The notes under the pieces were generated by a model. The model did not search any database. It had not been told where the DNA came from and was given only the letters and a program-made list of their open reading frames with translations. This document shows positions 17,813 to 26,244 of a stretch of DNA of 51,089 nt, in pieces. The DNA comes from JBHELG01 sp046263195 (lineage in GTDB: Bacteria > Actinomycetota > Nitriliruptoria > Nitriliruptorales > JAHWKO01), in NCBI GenBank assembly GCA_046263195.1, contig JBHELG010000031.1:1-51089 (forward strand). Reading direction: 5' to 3'. Made by a program: the position numbers and the translations under genes. How positions within the stretch are numbered: the first letter of the stretch is position 1; each line of letters starts with the position of its first letter.

Positions 17813-19462
17813 GTGAACGCCTGCGAGCTGCTGGCACGCTGCTTGGAGAACGAGGGGGTCGACTACGTATTCGGCGTTCCCGGCGAGGAGAACGAGGACT
17901 TGCTCTTCGCCTTGGACGGCTCTCCGATCCAGTTCGTCCCGACCCGTCACGAGCAGGGAGCGGCCTTCATCGCCAACGTCTGGGGCAGACTGACCGGTAC
18001 CGCAGGGGTGTGTCTATCCACCCTCGGCCCGGGAGCAACGAATCTCATAACCGGCGTGGCCGACGCGAATCTCGACAAGGCGCCGCTCGTGGCCATCACC
18101 GGTCAAGGTGACCTCGAGCGGCTCCACAACGAAAGCCATCAGCTCCTCGACGTCGTCTCGATGCTGCAACCGGTGACGAAGTGGAACACGTCGATCTCCG
18201 CGCCTCAGATCATCCCAGAGGTGGTTCGCAAGGCGTTCAAGCTCGCCGAGCTCGAGAAGCCAGGCGCCACCCATCTGCAACTTCCGGAGGACGTCGCCGC
18301 CATGGAGGTGGACCCGCACCTCAAGCCGCTGGCGAGGAAGGCTGTACGAGGGCCGCGTCCGGACCGCCAGACCCTGGACGAAGCCGTGCGGCTGCTGGGG
18401 GACGCCCACCGGCCTCTCGTCCTCGCAGGCAACGGAATCATTCGAGGGCGCGCGAGCGGTCGCCTGACGGATTTCGTGGAGAGGCTGGACGTCCCGGTCG
18501 TGTCCACCTTCATGGGCAAGGGCGCCGTGTCCGATCGCAGTCACCAGTCGCTGTTCGCTCTGGGACTGAACTTCCGTGACTACGTCATGGAAGCGGTGGA
18601 CGCTGCGGATCTCGTGATGGCGGTTGGCTACGACACCGCGGAGTATGCGCCTGATGCCTGGAACGCGGGCAGGGACAAGAAGATCCTCCACATCGACTTC
18701 CACCCCGCAGAGGTGTACGACAGCTATATGCCCGTCCTGGAAGTCGTCTCCGACATCTCGGCGGCGCTCTCGGAGATCACCGGCGCTCTTCCGGTCGACC
18801 GGGTCACCTTCGATCACGACTGGTTTGGACCCGTCCGCGACCGGATCGTGCGGGACATCGCGTCCTATGAGCTCGAGGAGGGACAGCCGTTCACCGTCCC
18901 CGGGGTGCTGAACGTAGTTCGGGAGGTTCTCGACGACGGCGGGCTGATGATCAGCGACGTGGGTAGCCACAAGATGTGGATCGCCCGCAACTTCCCGACC
19001 TTCATCCCAAACGGCTGCATCATCAGCAACGGGCTGGCGAGCATGGGTATCGCCCTGCCTGGCGCCATAGCCGCCGCACTGGTCGATCCCTCACGGCCGA
19101 TCATCGCTGCCATGGGCGACGGGGGTTTCCTCATGAATGCTCAAGAGCTCGAAACCGCGAAGCGGCTCGGCGCCGCTTTCACCGCGCTCGTCTTCAATGA
19201 TTTCGATTACGGCCTGATCAGCTGGAAGCAGGAGATGAGTCGGGAAAGTTCGGTGAGCACGCGCATCGACAACCCCGACTTCAGGCAGTACGCCGAGAGC
19301 TTCGGCATCCGCGGTTACTGCCCCAGGGACCTGGCTGAGCTTCGAAGCGTCCTCTACCAGGCCGTGGCATCGAAGGAGCTTTGTGTTGTGGAGGTGCGGG
19401 TCGACGCGAGCGTGAACCACGAGCTCGTGGAGAAGCTCTCGCGCCACTGGGCGGAAACGTGA
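17813..19462 (+). CDS. Acetolactate synthase-like TPP-dependent enzyme (catabolic AlsS type)
   Basis: This 549-residue thiamine-pyrophosphate enzyme most resembles acetolactate synthases that condense two pyruvates. E47 (RHEQGAAFIA) matches the TPP-activating glutamate. GDGGFLMNAQELETAKRL is the TPP/Mg motif, and DFDYGLISWKQEMSR plus NPDFRQYAESFGIRGY resemble catabolic AlsS rather than IlvB. No small subunit (ilvN) or acetolactate decarboxylase gene adjoins it. It starts at GTG 17813 behind GGGAGGCG and GGGACG. The stop lies one base from the convergent mutM stop. A different 2-oxoacid lyase activity is possible. Confidence 0.85.
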   Translation: MNACELLARCLENEGVDYVFGVPGEENEDLLFALDGSPIQFVPTRHEQGAAFIANVWGRLTGTAGVCLSTLGPGATNLITGVADANLDKAPLVAITGQGDLERLHNESHQLLDVVSMLQPVTKWNTSISAPQIIPEVVRKAFKLAELEKPGATHLQLPEDVAAMEVDPHLKPLARKAVRGPRPDRQTLDEAVRLLGDAHRPLVLAGNGIIRGRASGRLTDFVERLDVPVVSTFMGKGAVSDRSHQSLFALGLNFRDYVMEAVDAADLVMAVGYDTAEYAPDAWNAGRDKKILHIDFHPAEVYDSYMPVLEVVSDISAALSEITGALPVDRVTFDHDWFGPVRDRIVRDIASYELEEGQPFTVPGVLNVVREVLDDGGLMISDVGSHKMWIARNFPTFIPNGCIISNGLASMGIALPGAIAAALVDPSRPIIAAMGDGGFLMNAQELETAKRLGAAFTALVFNDFDYGLISWKQEMSRESSVSTRIDNPDFRQYAESFGIRGYCPRDLAELRSVLYQAVASKELCVVEVRVDASVNHELVEKLSRHWAET

Positions 19463-19463
19463 T

Positions 19464-20255
19464 TCAGGCCTGCTGACAGGCTGGACAGTAGGTCGATCCG
19501 CGTTGGGCGACGACGACCTTGCGCAGAGGCGTCCCGCAGCGGAAGCAGGGCTGGCCGGCTCTGCCGTAAACCTGCAGAAACGCGCTGTTGCGGCCGCTCT
19601 GGCCGTTCACCATGCGATAGTCGCGGAAGGTCGTGCCTTCGTGCGCGATCGCCTCGGTCAGCACGGCTCGGATCGCCGCGTGGAGCCGGAGCGCTCGACG
19701 GCGACCAACGCGCCGCGAGGCGGGGTGGATGCGGGCCCGCCACAGGGCCTCGTCCGCGTAGATGTTTCCCACTCCGGCGACATAGCGCTGAGCGAGGAGC
19801 ACGGCCTTCGCGGGTGACCGAGTGGCGGCGAGGGCACAGGCGAAACGGTCGGGGTCGAAGTCGTCGTCGAGGGGTTCGGGACCGAGGGCGGCGAGGGTCG
19901 GTATCAGGCGGTAGTCGCCGGCTTCGACCACGCTGATCCTGCCGAAGCGTCGCACGTCGCGGAAGGCGAGCTCACGACCATCATCGAGGGTGAACCGAGC
20001 CCGCGTGTACGCGTCGACCCCGTCGAAGCGCAGCGAGCCCGTCATGCCGAGGTGCAGAACGAGCTCGAGCGCCGAGTCGAGCGGGCAGACGAGAAACTTC
20101 CCCCGTCGCCCCACCGCCAGGACGGTGCGGTCGGGCAGGCGCTCCAGCCCGGCGAAGCGCCTCTGGGGGGAGGCGTAGACCGCCTCTATACGGCGCCCGG
20201 CGAGAGCCGGAGCGAGCTGGCGACGAACCGACTCGACCTCGGGCAGCTCGGGCAT
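19464..20255 (-). CDS. mutM: Formamidopyrimidine-DNA glycosylase
   Basis: This base-excision repair enzyme removes 8-oxoguanine and formamidopyrimidines with AP-lyase activity. The 263-residue product begins MPELPEVE (catalytic P1/E2 after Met removal), has the conserved lysine in GRRGKFLV, the helix-two-turn-helix region with GVGNIYADEALW, and a zinc finger at the C-terminus with CFRCG and CPAC. All key residues are present. It converges on the acetolactate-synthase-like gene with a 1-base gap and no terminator between them. Confidence 0.97.
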   Translation of the reverse strand: MPELPEVESVRRQLAPALAGRRIEAVYASPQRRFAGLERLPDRTVLAVGRRGKFLVCPLDSALELVLHLGMTGSLRFDGVDAYTRARFTLDDGRELAFRDVRRFGRISVVEAGDYRLIPTLAALGPEPLDDDFDPDRFACALAATRSPAKAVLLAQRYVAGVGNIYADEALWRARIHPASRRVGRRRALRLHAAIRAVLTEAIAHEGTTFRDYRMVNGQSGRNSAFLQVYGRAGQPCFRCGTPLRKVVVAQRGSTYCPACQQA

Positions 20256-20342
20256 GCGTCGAGACTACTGGACGGGGCCCGGAGGCGAAGAGGGCAGTAC
20301 GGTGGTTTCGACCGCGACACGCGTTCGATGGAAGGAGACGCT

Positions 20343-20573
20343 ATGAGCGACAGCCCCAGCCCGACCGAGTCGAGCGACGTCGTCCAGAACGCGCAGGGCA
20401 CGAGCAGTGGGGAGGCCCCCGCCACGATCTTCCCGGATGAGGATCGCACGGACGGTGCGACCGAGCAGGAGGAGCGCGACAGGCGCGAGGGCACCACGCA
20501 GCGAGGTGAAGACCTCGAAACCCTCGGTCCCGGTTCTCCAGGTATGACAGTGGACCCGGACGGACTGCGGTAG
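20343..20573 (+). CDS. Small acidic disordered protein
   Basis: This 76-residue product (MSDSPSPTESSDVV...) is rich in Ser, Glu, Asp and Arg, has no hydrophobic segment and is probably disordered. ATG 20343 has GGAGACGCT just before it, which supports a real gene. I do not recognise a family. It precedes a CsbD-like gene and could belong to the same stress-type hydrophilic class; this is inference from position and composition. Confidence 0.6.
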   Translation: MSDSPSPTESSDVVQNAQGTSSGEAPATIFPDEDRTDGATEQEERDRREGTTQRGEDLETLGPGSPGMTVDPDGLR

Positions 20574-20684
20574 TCCTTCGGCCGCATCCCACGCCTGCCC
20601 GACGGGGGGCCGGACCAAGCCTGGCTGGCGCTTGCCCCGGGCAGAGTTGCCCAGCGACGGCGGACTTTGACGAAAGGAAACGCG

Positions 20685-20948
20685 ATGAGCGAGAGCAGCA
20701 GCGGACCGGGCAATCCGGTCGAGCGTGTCGTCGAAAAGGTGACCGGGACAGCCAAGGAGGCCGCAGGCACCATCACGGGCAACGAGGAGCTGAGAAGAGA
20801 GGGCGAGGAACAGGAGCAGGCCGCGATGGCCGGGCCCCAGGAGGTGAGGGAGCGTCCAGGCAGGGAACAGATAGGGCGAGAAGCCGAGGAGCAGGGCACC
20901 CAGCACCCGGGTCCTGCGCGGCCCACGGTAGCCGAAGACTTCCAGTAG
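20685..20948 (+). CDS. CsbD-like small stress protein
   Basis: This 87-residue hydrophilic protein contains NPVERVVEKVTGTAKEAAGT followed by GNEELRREGEEQEQ, resembling the CsbD repeat (K-x-K-E-A-A-G-x-x-T-G-N-E-E-L-x-x-E-G). CsbD proteins accumulate in general stress responses and their molecular role is unclear. ATG 20685 follows AAAGGAAACGCG; an ATG 18 bases earlier has no such support. Confidence 0.7.
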   Translation: MSESSSGPGNPVERVVEKVTGTAKEAAGTITGNEELRREGEEQEQAAMAGPQEVRERPGREQIGREAEEQGTQHPGPARPTVAEDFQ

Positions 20949-21044
20949 TCCCAAGGGTTGCCATCGTTCCTGTCGCGCCCGCGGCACAGGGAGCGCGTTC
21001 CGAGCAACTCCCGAAGCGGGTGCTCGCGTCGGTACCGTGTAGGC

Positions 21045-21614
21045 ATGGACTCGAACGGGCGACGGGGCGTCATACGGCGCCTCGAACGCGACCGCGACGA
21101 GTTGGGCCGGCCGTCGAATGCTCGCCCACGCGACGGGCTGGGACGGCCGCTGGCCCGGGACGCCGAGCCCGAGCTGACCCTGGAGGAGTTCGACTTTCAC
21201 GACCCGAAGGAGGCGCTCGGAAAAGCGATCGAGCTGTGGAACGAAGAGCGCTTCTTCGAGGCGCACGAGGTGCTCGAGAACGTGTGGCAGGCTGCGCCCG
21301 AGGAGGACCGTAGGTTCTGGCAGGGGGTCATCCAGGTCGCGGTCGGATGTGTCCACCATCAGCGTGGCAACATCCACGGCACGATCGTGCTCCTGCGCAA
21401 GGCGGCGGACAAGCTGGCCGACTACCCCGACATCCATAACGAGGTCGACGTCGAGCAGCTACGAGTGTTCGCCGAGGGTGTCGCCGCAGCTGTCGAGGAG
21501 GTGCAGCAGATCCTCGCCATCGAGTACCCCAGATTCCCGGCCTCGCACGAGGACGTGTCGCCTAGATTGGACGAGGGAGCGTGTTCTCTGGACGACGCCC
21601 AGAGCAGCACATGA
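21045..21614 (+). CDS. DUF309-family protein
   Basis: This 189-residue protein has a DUF309 helical domain at about 65-135, with the motif WNEERFFEAHEVLENVWQ and later RRFWQGVIQVAVGCVHHQRGN. The conserved His and Glu of FEAHEVLE and the WQGVIQ motif are intact. Function of the family is not established; a metal site or hydrolase role has been guessed from the conserved residues. Residues 1-45 are basic and probably disordered. The stop is four bases before the next gene. Confidence 0.8.
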   Translation: MDSNGRRGVIRRLERDRDELGRPSNARPRDGLGRPLARDAEPELTLEEFDFHDPKEALGKAIELWNEERFFEAHEVLENVWQAAPEEDRRFWQGVIQVAVGCVHHQRGNIHGTIVLLRKAADKLADYPDIHNEVDVEQLRVFAEGVAAAVEEVQQILAIEYPRFPASHEDVSPRLDEGACSLDDAQSST

Positions 21615-21618
21615 TCGC

Positions 21619-21870
21619 ATGAGCGACATCGCGCAAGGGCTCGTGCCGGGATACCGGTTCCGGTGTGAGGGGTGCGGCAACGTCACCCGCTTCGACGTCG
21701 TGGAAGAGGGTCGCACCCGCCGCTTCTACCACTACGACCTGGGCGGTATGGGCAGGGTGGAGGAGGAGGAGGTCCTCTCCCGCACGGTCCAGTCCGTCAC
21801 CTGCCGCTGGTGCGGGCGATCGGACGCGATCGTCGTCGAGCCGTCCCCGGCAGCGGCCTCGGACGCCTGA
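21619..21870 (+). CDS. Small zinc-ribbon protein
   Basis: This 83-residue protein has two CxxC pairs about 44 residues apart (FRCEGCGN and TCRWCGRS) separated by a charged beta-rich segment (TRFDVVEEGRTRRFYHYDLGG). It could bind zinc and nucleic acid or protein. It starts four bases after the DUF309 stop, so the two are probably co-transcribed. No specific family recognised. Confidence 0.65.
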   Translation: MSDIAQGLVPGYRFRCEGCGNVTRFDVVEEGRTRRFYHYDLGGMGRVEEEEVLSRTVQSVTCRWCGRSDAIVVEPSPAAASDA

Positions 21871-21932
21871 CGCCGATGGGTTCGACGCGGGGAGGAGGCG
21901 GCAGTAATGGGCGGGGTGTACCGTCCGGTCAC

Positions 21933-22331
21933 ATGGAAGGGAGTCGACGATCCTGGTACCGGGCCCTCGTCGGGGCCGCGATTGTGGGTGGCATTGCCGC
22001 GCTCGCGGCCTCGGCGCGACGACGTAGGCCCGCGGCACCACAGCCGAGCGTGCCGGTGGAAGGGGCCCGGCAGCGGCGACGCCGGGGCTCCCCGGAGGAC
22101 CGTGGCCGGGTCCGCAGCTACGCGATCGACGTCGAACGTCTGCGACAGACGGAGGCGTTCGAACCGGCGGTCGAGTACCTGACCTACATTCAGTCGCGGC
22201 GAGGGCAGAGCTCCCACTTGCTGTTCGTCCGTCACGAGGACCTCGATACCATCGCCGCGCTCGAGGGGGAACAGGTGGAGACCTTCCTCGAGCGACTCCA
22301 GCACCTCGGTGTCGTCATCTCGAAGAACTAG
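21933..22331 (+). CDS. Small membrane-anchored protein of unknown function
   Basis: From ATG 21933 the product is 132 residues: one N-terminal membrane helix (ALVGAAIVGGIAALAASA, about 11-28), a basic stretch, then a small alpha/beta domain (YAIDVERLRQTEAFEPAVEYLTYIQSRRG...LGVVISKN). No family is recognised. Start choice is uncertain: an in-frame ATG at 21876 is also open and neither has a good Shine-Dalgarno. Confidence 0.5.
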   Translation: MEGSRRSWYRALVGAAIVGGIAALAASARRRRPAAPQPSVPVEGARQRRRRGSPEDRGRVRSYAIDVERLRQTEAFEPAVEYLTYIQSRRGQSSHLLFVRHEDLDTIAALEGEQVETFLERLQHLGVVISKN

Positions 22332-22389
22332 GCGGAGGGGATGAACCGGGGGTGGGAGGAACCATCCGAGCACTGTTTCGAGGGGTCAT

Positions 22390-23574
22390 ATGAGCGGGGA
22401 AAGCGCTCCGCCTGCCGCAACCCTGCTCGAGCAGCTTCCTCGAGAGGACTGGCTGTCCCTGCTCCCCCACCTGCGAGCGGCACTCAATCAGCTCGATGAT
22501 GACCTCGTGACCCCTCGCATGGCCCAGTTGCGGGCAGTCCCCTCCGCGAGACTCGCCTCGGGGAGATCCCGGCGAGACCTCTGCCGGCTTCTCGCTGATG
22601 GTGGCCCCTTGTGGCGGGCCACGGTCGAGCGTCTCGCGGCTGACGAGGACGCCGCACACCGATTCGCGTGGCTGCTGAACGATGAACAGCCCCCCGGTCC
22701 TCGACCACCGCGTCCTGCACCACAACCGGCTCGGTCGGAACGGGATGCTCGGGCCCGCATCCGGGCCCGAGAACTGCTCGAACAACGGGACGCCGCACGA
22801 AGGCGAGTGGCAGGCCTCGAAGCACGGCTCGAGCTCGAACGTGGGCGGAGCGCTGCTCTCCAGAGCGAGCTCGAGCAGGTGATGGCGGAGCGCGATGAGC
22901 TCGCGCGCAGGCTCGAAGACGCCGCAACTGAGCGGGAACAGGCGATCGATCGCGCCGCACGGCAATCAGAAGCACAGCTCGCCACCTTGCGCCAAGAGCT
23001 GCGCGCCCTCCGGCGAGCGGACGAGGAGCGCCGGCAGCGCCGTCGGAGCGAGGCAGACCGACGCGCCGAGAGTCAAGACGAGGCGGAACGTGAGCAGGTG
23101 GATCGGTCCTGGCGCTCACGACGCGTCGCCACACCTGGCCGTCCCAGCCGTCTCCCGAAGGGTGTGGCCCCGGGGACGGTGGACGCGGCGGCTGCGCTGC
23201 TTACCGCCGGGCGCTGCGTGCTCGTCGACGGTTACAACGTCACGAAGCAGCACCGAGGCCACCTTCCGCTCGAGCAGCAGCGCCTGTGGCTGCTCCGGCT
23301 GCTCGAAGGGTTTGCGGCACGGACCGGGGTCCGTTGCCGCGTCGTCTTCGACGGGGATCCTTTGGCCAGTCCCCCCGCCACGATCTCCCGCGGCGTTGGA
23401 GTGACCTTCACGAAGGGTGAGACCGCCGACGACGAACTCGTGGCGATGGTTGCCGCGCTGCCTGCCGATGAGCCCGTCGTCGTTGTCACTGACGATCGGG
23501 AACTCGCGACTCGCCTCGCCGGCTACGGGGTGGACGTCATCGGCACGCGAGTCTTCCTCGACGTCATCGAGTAG
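22390..23574 (+). CDS. NYN-domain (YacP-like) ribonuclease candidate with central coiled coil
   Basis: This 394-residue protein has an N-terminal helical region (1-100), a long Arg/Glu-rich coiled coil (about 115-225) and a C-terminal NYN domain (about 275-394). The NYN core starts CVLVDGYNVTK (aspartate and asparagine at the metal site), continues RCRVVFDGDP and GETADDELVAMV, and ends VVVVTDDRELATRLAGYGVDVIGT, so all four acidic positions are present. NYN/PIN nucleases process RNA. The coiled coil suggests oligomerisation or a scaffold role. It lies just upstream of sepH. Confidence 0.85.
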   Translation: MSGESAPPAATLLEQLPREDWLSLLPHLRAALNQLDDDLVTPRMAQLRAVPSARLASGRSRRDLCRLLADGGPLWRATVERLAADEDAAHRFAWLLNDEQPPGPRPPRPAPQPARSERDARARIRARELLEQRDAARRRVAGLEARLELERGRSAALQSELEQVMAERDELARRLEDAATEREQAIDRAARQSEAQLATLRQELRALRRADEERRQRRRSEADRRAESQDEAEREQVDRSWRSRRVATPGRPSRLPKGVAPGTVDAAAALLTAGRCVLVDGYNVTKQHRGHLPLEQQRLWLLRLLEGFAARTGVRCRVVFDGDPLASPPATISRGVGVTFTKGETADDELVAMVAALPADEPVVVVTDDRELATRLAGYGVDVIGTRVFLDVIE

Positions 23575-23656
23575 TCAGCCTGACTCTGAGCCTTCCACGC
23601 TTCAGGGCGATAAGTTGTCGCGCAACAGGCAGGATGAGCACAGGCTGTCCCGCCTA

Positions 23657-23678
23657 CGGTCTTGGCAAGCCAAGACCG
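23657..23678 (+). promoter_or_regulatory. 22-base perfect inverted repeat upstream of sepH
   Basis: The arms CGGTCTTGGC and GCCAAGACCG are exact reverse complements separated by only AA. It lies 104 bases before the sepH start and 83 bases after the NYN stop. The near-zero spacer favours a dimeric repressor operator over a terminator, but an RNA stem with a GCAAGC cap is possible. No T-tract follows. Confidence 0.6.
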
Positions 23679-23717
23679 CTACCCACGCGGAAGGGCTGCT
23701 TCCTGGGGCCGGCAGAG

Positions 23718-23735
23718 AGCCGCCTCCAGGCGGCT
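23718..23735 (+). promoter_or_regulatory. Second small hairpin in the sepH leader
   Basis: The arms AGCCGCC and GGCGGCT pair around TCCA (7 bp stem, 4-base loop). It sits 47 bases before the sepH GTG, so it is probably within the 5' leader. It may only reflect GC-rich sequence, but with the palindrome at 23657 it gives two structured elements in about 80 bases. Confidence 0.4.
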
Positions 23736-23781
23736 GGTCTGTGCGGGGGAGGGGCGGGAGGACACGGCGCCGGAGACGATT

Positions 23782-24843
23782 GTGATCAACGTGCACCTCA
23801 TCGGCTATACGGCCGACCTGAGACACATCGTCTTGGACCTCGACCCCGACCATCCCCGGGGGCACTATCGGCTCGAGATCGACGTAGACCTCTTCCTCAC
23901 CCTTGACGAAGTCCGGGAGCGGCGGCGGGCCGCTGGCATGGAAGCAGGGCCGCGCGTGATCGTGGTGGATGGGAACGAGAACGGAGATGCGCCCGGGGCC
24001 ACCTCCCGCGCCGGGGAGGACCCGGTCGAGGGAGAAGGCGAGGGCCGCGACCACGAGGAGCACCAGTCGGGGCTAGCTGGGGATGGGCGCGAGGAACCAG
24101 CCCTACCTGCGCCTGAGGCCACCGTCTCCGGTGGCGAAGGCGAACAGGTCGGCGCCGAACCGGACACTGACCAGGACACGAACACCCTCAGGGTGGCGCA
24201 ACTCGAGACCCTCGCAGCGGGGGGCGAGCCGGGCGAGGGGTTTACAGCGCCGGACTGGGATGCGAATGGCGAGCCGGGGGTGAAGGAAGGCGGACCGGCC
24301 CAGCAGGAAAGCCGTCTGAAACCGGCAGAGATCCAGGCCCTGCTGCGGGCGGGGCGCTCCCCGAAGACCGTGGCGAAGCTCGCCGGGATCAACCTCAAGC
24401 GCGTCGAGCGTTGGCTGCCACCGATCCTGGCAGAACGAGCCCGGGTGCTCCAGGAGGCGAAGGCCATCCCTCTCGACTCTCCCTCCGGCCAGTCCCGCCA
24501 GACCTTGTCGGCGGTCGTGGCTCGAAATCTCGCCCACCGAGGTATCGATCCCGATCGGGCCTCCTGGAGCGCGAACCGGCGCGTGGACGGCCGTTGGACC
24601 GTGCAGTTGCGCTACCGCGATGCCTACCGCTCCCGCTGCGCCTCATGGACCTTCGATCGCCAGGAGCAGACCTTGACGGCGGGGAACCAGTTCGCCCAGG
24701 AACTGGCTTGGAGCGACGTTCAAGGCGACGGCAAGCACGATGAGCCCTCGCTCCTGGGCCGGCAGGACGTGGCGGCCGACGTCGACCACGAGGCTGACGC
24801 CGGCCATCAGCCCGAGGCTGTCCACGAGGGCGAAATCGTCTGA
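23782..24843 (+). CDS. sepH: Septation protein SepH (DUF3071)
   Basis: SepH binds FtsZ and promotes Z-ring formation in actinobacteria. The 353-residue product has the short N-terminal domain VHLIGYTADLRHIVLDL (1-50), and a helix-turn-helix part LKPAEIQALLRAGRSPKTVAKLAGINLKRVERWLPPILAERA (179-220). A conserved C-terminal module follows (SAVVARNLAHRGIDPDRASWSANRRVDGRWTVQLRY). About 125 acidic, low-complexity residues (53-178) separate the N-terminal part from the HTH; Streptomyces-type SepH has the HTH almost directly after it. GTG 23782 follows GGAGACGATT and removes 40 non-conserved residues of a longer frame. Its TGA overlaps the next ATG. Confidence 0.88.
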   Translation: MINVHLIGYTADLRHIVLDLDPDHPRGHYRLEIDVDLFLTLDEVRERRRAAGMEAGPRVIVVDGNENGDAPGATSRAGEDPVEGEGEGRDHEEHQSGLAGDGREEPALPAPEATVSGGEGEQVGAEPDTDQDTNTLRVAQLETLAAGGEPGEGFTAPDWDANGEPGVKEGGPAQQESRLKPAEIQALLRAGRSPKTVAKLAGINLKRVERWLPPILAERARVLQEAKAIPLDSPSGQSRQTLSAVVARNLAHRGIDPDRASWSANRRVDGRWTVQLRYRDAYRSRCASWTFDRQEQTLTAGNQFAQELAWSDVQGDGKHDEPSLLGRQDVAADVDHEADAGHQPEAVHEGEIV

Positions 24844-26243
24844 TGCGGCGTGGGGGTCCCTGCCCGGACGCTGCCGGCGCAGCCACCGCCGATCGCGGCA
24901 CGGAGCGCGTCCTGCCGCACGCGGCCCTGGCGGTTTCTCTGGCGGCAGCCGGGCTGGCGGTTACTGTCTGGCGCCCGCTCCCGCCTCCCGCTCTGAACGT
25001 GCCGACGGACCTGGACGAGTTCGCGTCGGAAATCCTGGCTGCGGTCGGCGCCTACCGTCAGCCACGGCTCGTCGGAGCTGCGACGGCACTGCTGTTGACG
25101 ACCGCCACCCCTCTCCTGGTGGTTGCCACGCGTGCTGGGCGGAGGATGCTGCGACGCCTTGCCGGGTCGCGGGAGCATGCGCCTTTACGGGGTGGGGTTG
25201 TGGCTGCCGCGGTGGCGTCCGCGACGAGCCTGGCCACGCTTCCTGTTGACGTCATCCTCGGTTACGTGCAGGACGGCCGCTGGGGGTTTCGGACCGCGCC
25301 CCCGTTCGGCTGGGCCCGCGACTGGTTCGTCTCGAACGGATTCGGCTGGCTTCTGGCGGGACTGGCGGGTGCCGGTTTCGTGTTCGTCGTGGGGCGATGG
25401 CCACGGAGCTGGCACTGGCGTCTCGTCACGCTCGGCACGGCAGCCGTCGCCGCTGTCACCCTGGCCGTGCCGGTGGTGTTCGAGCCGCTGTGGCTTCGAA
25501 CGGCACCCCTGCCGCCCGGCACGGTCCGAGACGCCGTTGAGGAGGTCGCCTCGCGAGCCGGCTATCCAGACGCTCCCATTCTCGTCGGGGACGCCAGCCG
25601 ACGGACCACCCGGGTGAACGCGTACGTGAGCGGGCTCGGCCCCTCCCGGCGGATCGTGCTGTTCGACACGCTCCTCGCACTGCCCCCAGACCGGGTCGCG
25701 TCGGTCGTCGCACACGAGCTCGCCCACCATGCCAACCGTGACGTTGCCCGAGGCGTGCTCGTTGCCGCTACCGCCCTACTGCCCGGTGCACTCCTGCTGC
25801 GGCGGGTCCTGGAGTCTTCCTGGACCCGCCGGGCGTTGAAGCCTCGAGGTCCATCGGACCCGCGGCTGGTCGCCGTCGCGGCGGCCGTTGCGGCCGTGCT
25901 GACAACCGCCGCCCTTCCTGTCACCCTCGCCATCTCCCGGCGGGTGGAAGCCGCGGCTGATCACGGGGGTCTCGAGCTGACCCGTGACCCGACGCCACTC
26001 GTCCGAGTCGAACGGCTATTCGTGATCCGTGACCTCGCCGACCCGCGTCCACCTTTGTGGGCCACGCTGCTGTTCGCCAGCCATCCCTCTCCAGCCGCCC
26101 GAATCCAGGCGGTGGTCGACTACGCGACGCGTGAGCGGCTGCCTCTGCCGCAACGGGCCGGCCTCGTGGCGGAGGAGCGGGCCGATCTCCACTGGCGCAT
26201 CGGGGAGCAGGTCGTGTCACGGCCATCGCCGGAGGCAGGCTGA
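24843..26243 (+). CDS. M48-family integral membrane zinc metalloprotease
   Basis: This 466-residue protein has several membrane helices (about 25-45, 76-97, 117-140, 166-184, 196-213, and two later) and the zinc motif HELAHH (H291, E292, H295). A downstream RRVEAAADHGGLEL supplies the third ligand. Layout matches Ste24/HtpX-like M48 peptidases, which work in membrane protein quality control or CAAX-type processing. The ATG overlaps the sepH stop (TGATG), so it is translationally coupled to sepH. Substrate is unknown. Confidence 0.88.
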   Translation: MRRGGPCPDAAGAATADRGTERVLPHAALAVSLAAAGLAVTVWRPLPPPALNVPTDLDEFASEILAAVGAYRQPRLVGAATALLLTTATPLLVVATRAGRRMLRRLAGSREHAPLRGGVVAAAVASATSLATLPVDVILGYVQDGRWGFRTAPPFGWARDWFVSNGFGWLLAGLAGAGFVFVVGRWPRSWHWRLVTLGTAAVAAVTLAVPVVFEPLWLRTAPLPPGTVRDAVEEVASRAGYPDAPILVGDASRRTTRVNAYVSGLGPSRRIVLFDTLLALPPDRVASVVAHELAHHANRDVARGVLVAATALLPGALLLRRVLESSWTRRALKPRGPSDPRLVAVAAAVAAVLTTAALPVTLAISRRVEAAADHGGLELTRDPTPLVRVERLFVIRDLADPRPPLWATLLFASHPSPAARIQAVVDYATRERLPLPQRAGLVAEERADLHWRIGEQVVSRPSPEAG

Positions 26244-26244
26244 G

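Noticed and set aside
23577..23781. Known riboswitch or tRNA upstream of sepH
   Set aside because: The hairpins do not match a tRNA cloverleaf or any riboswitch core I recognise; kept only as unassigned inverted repeats.
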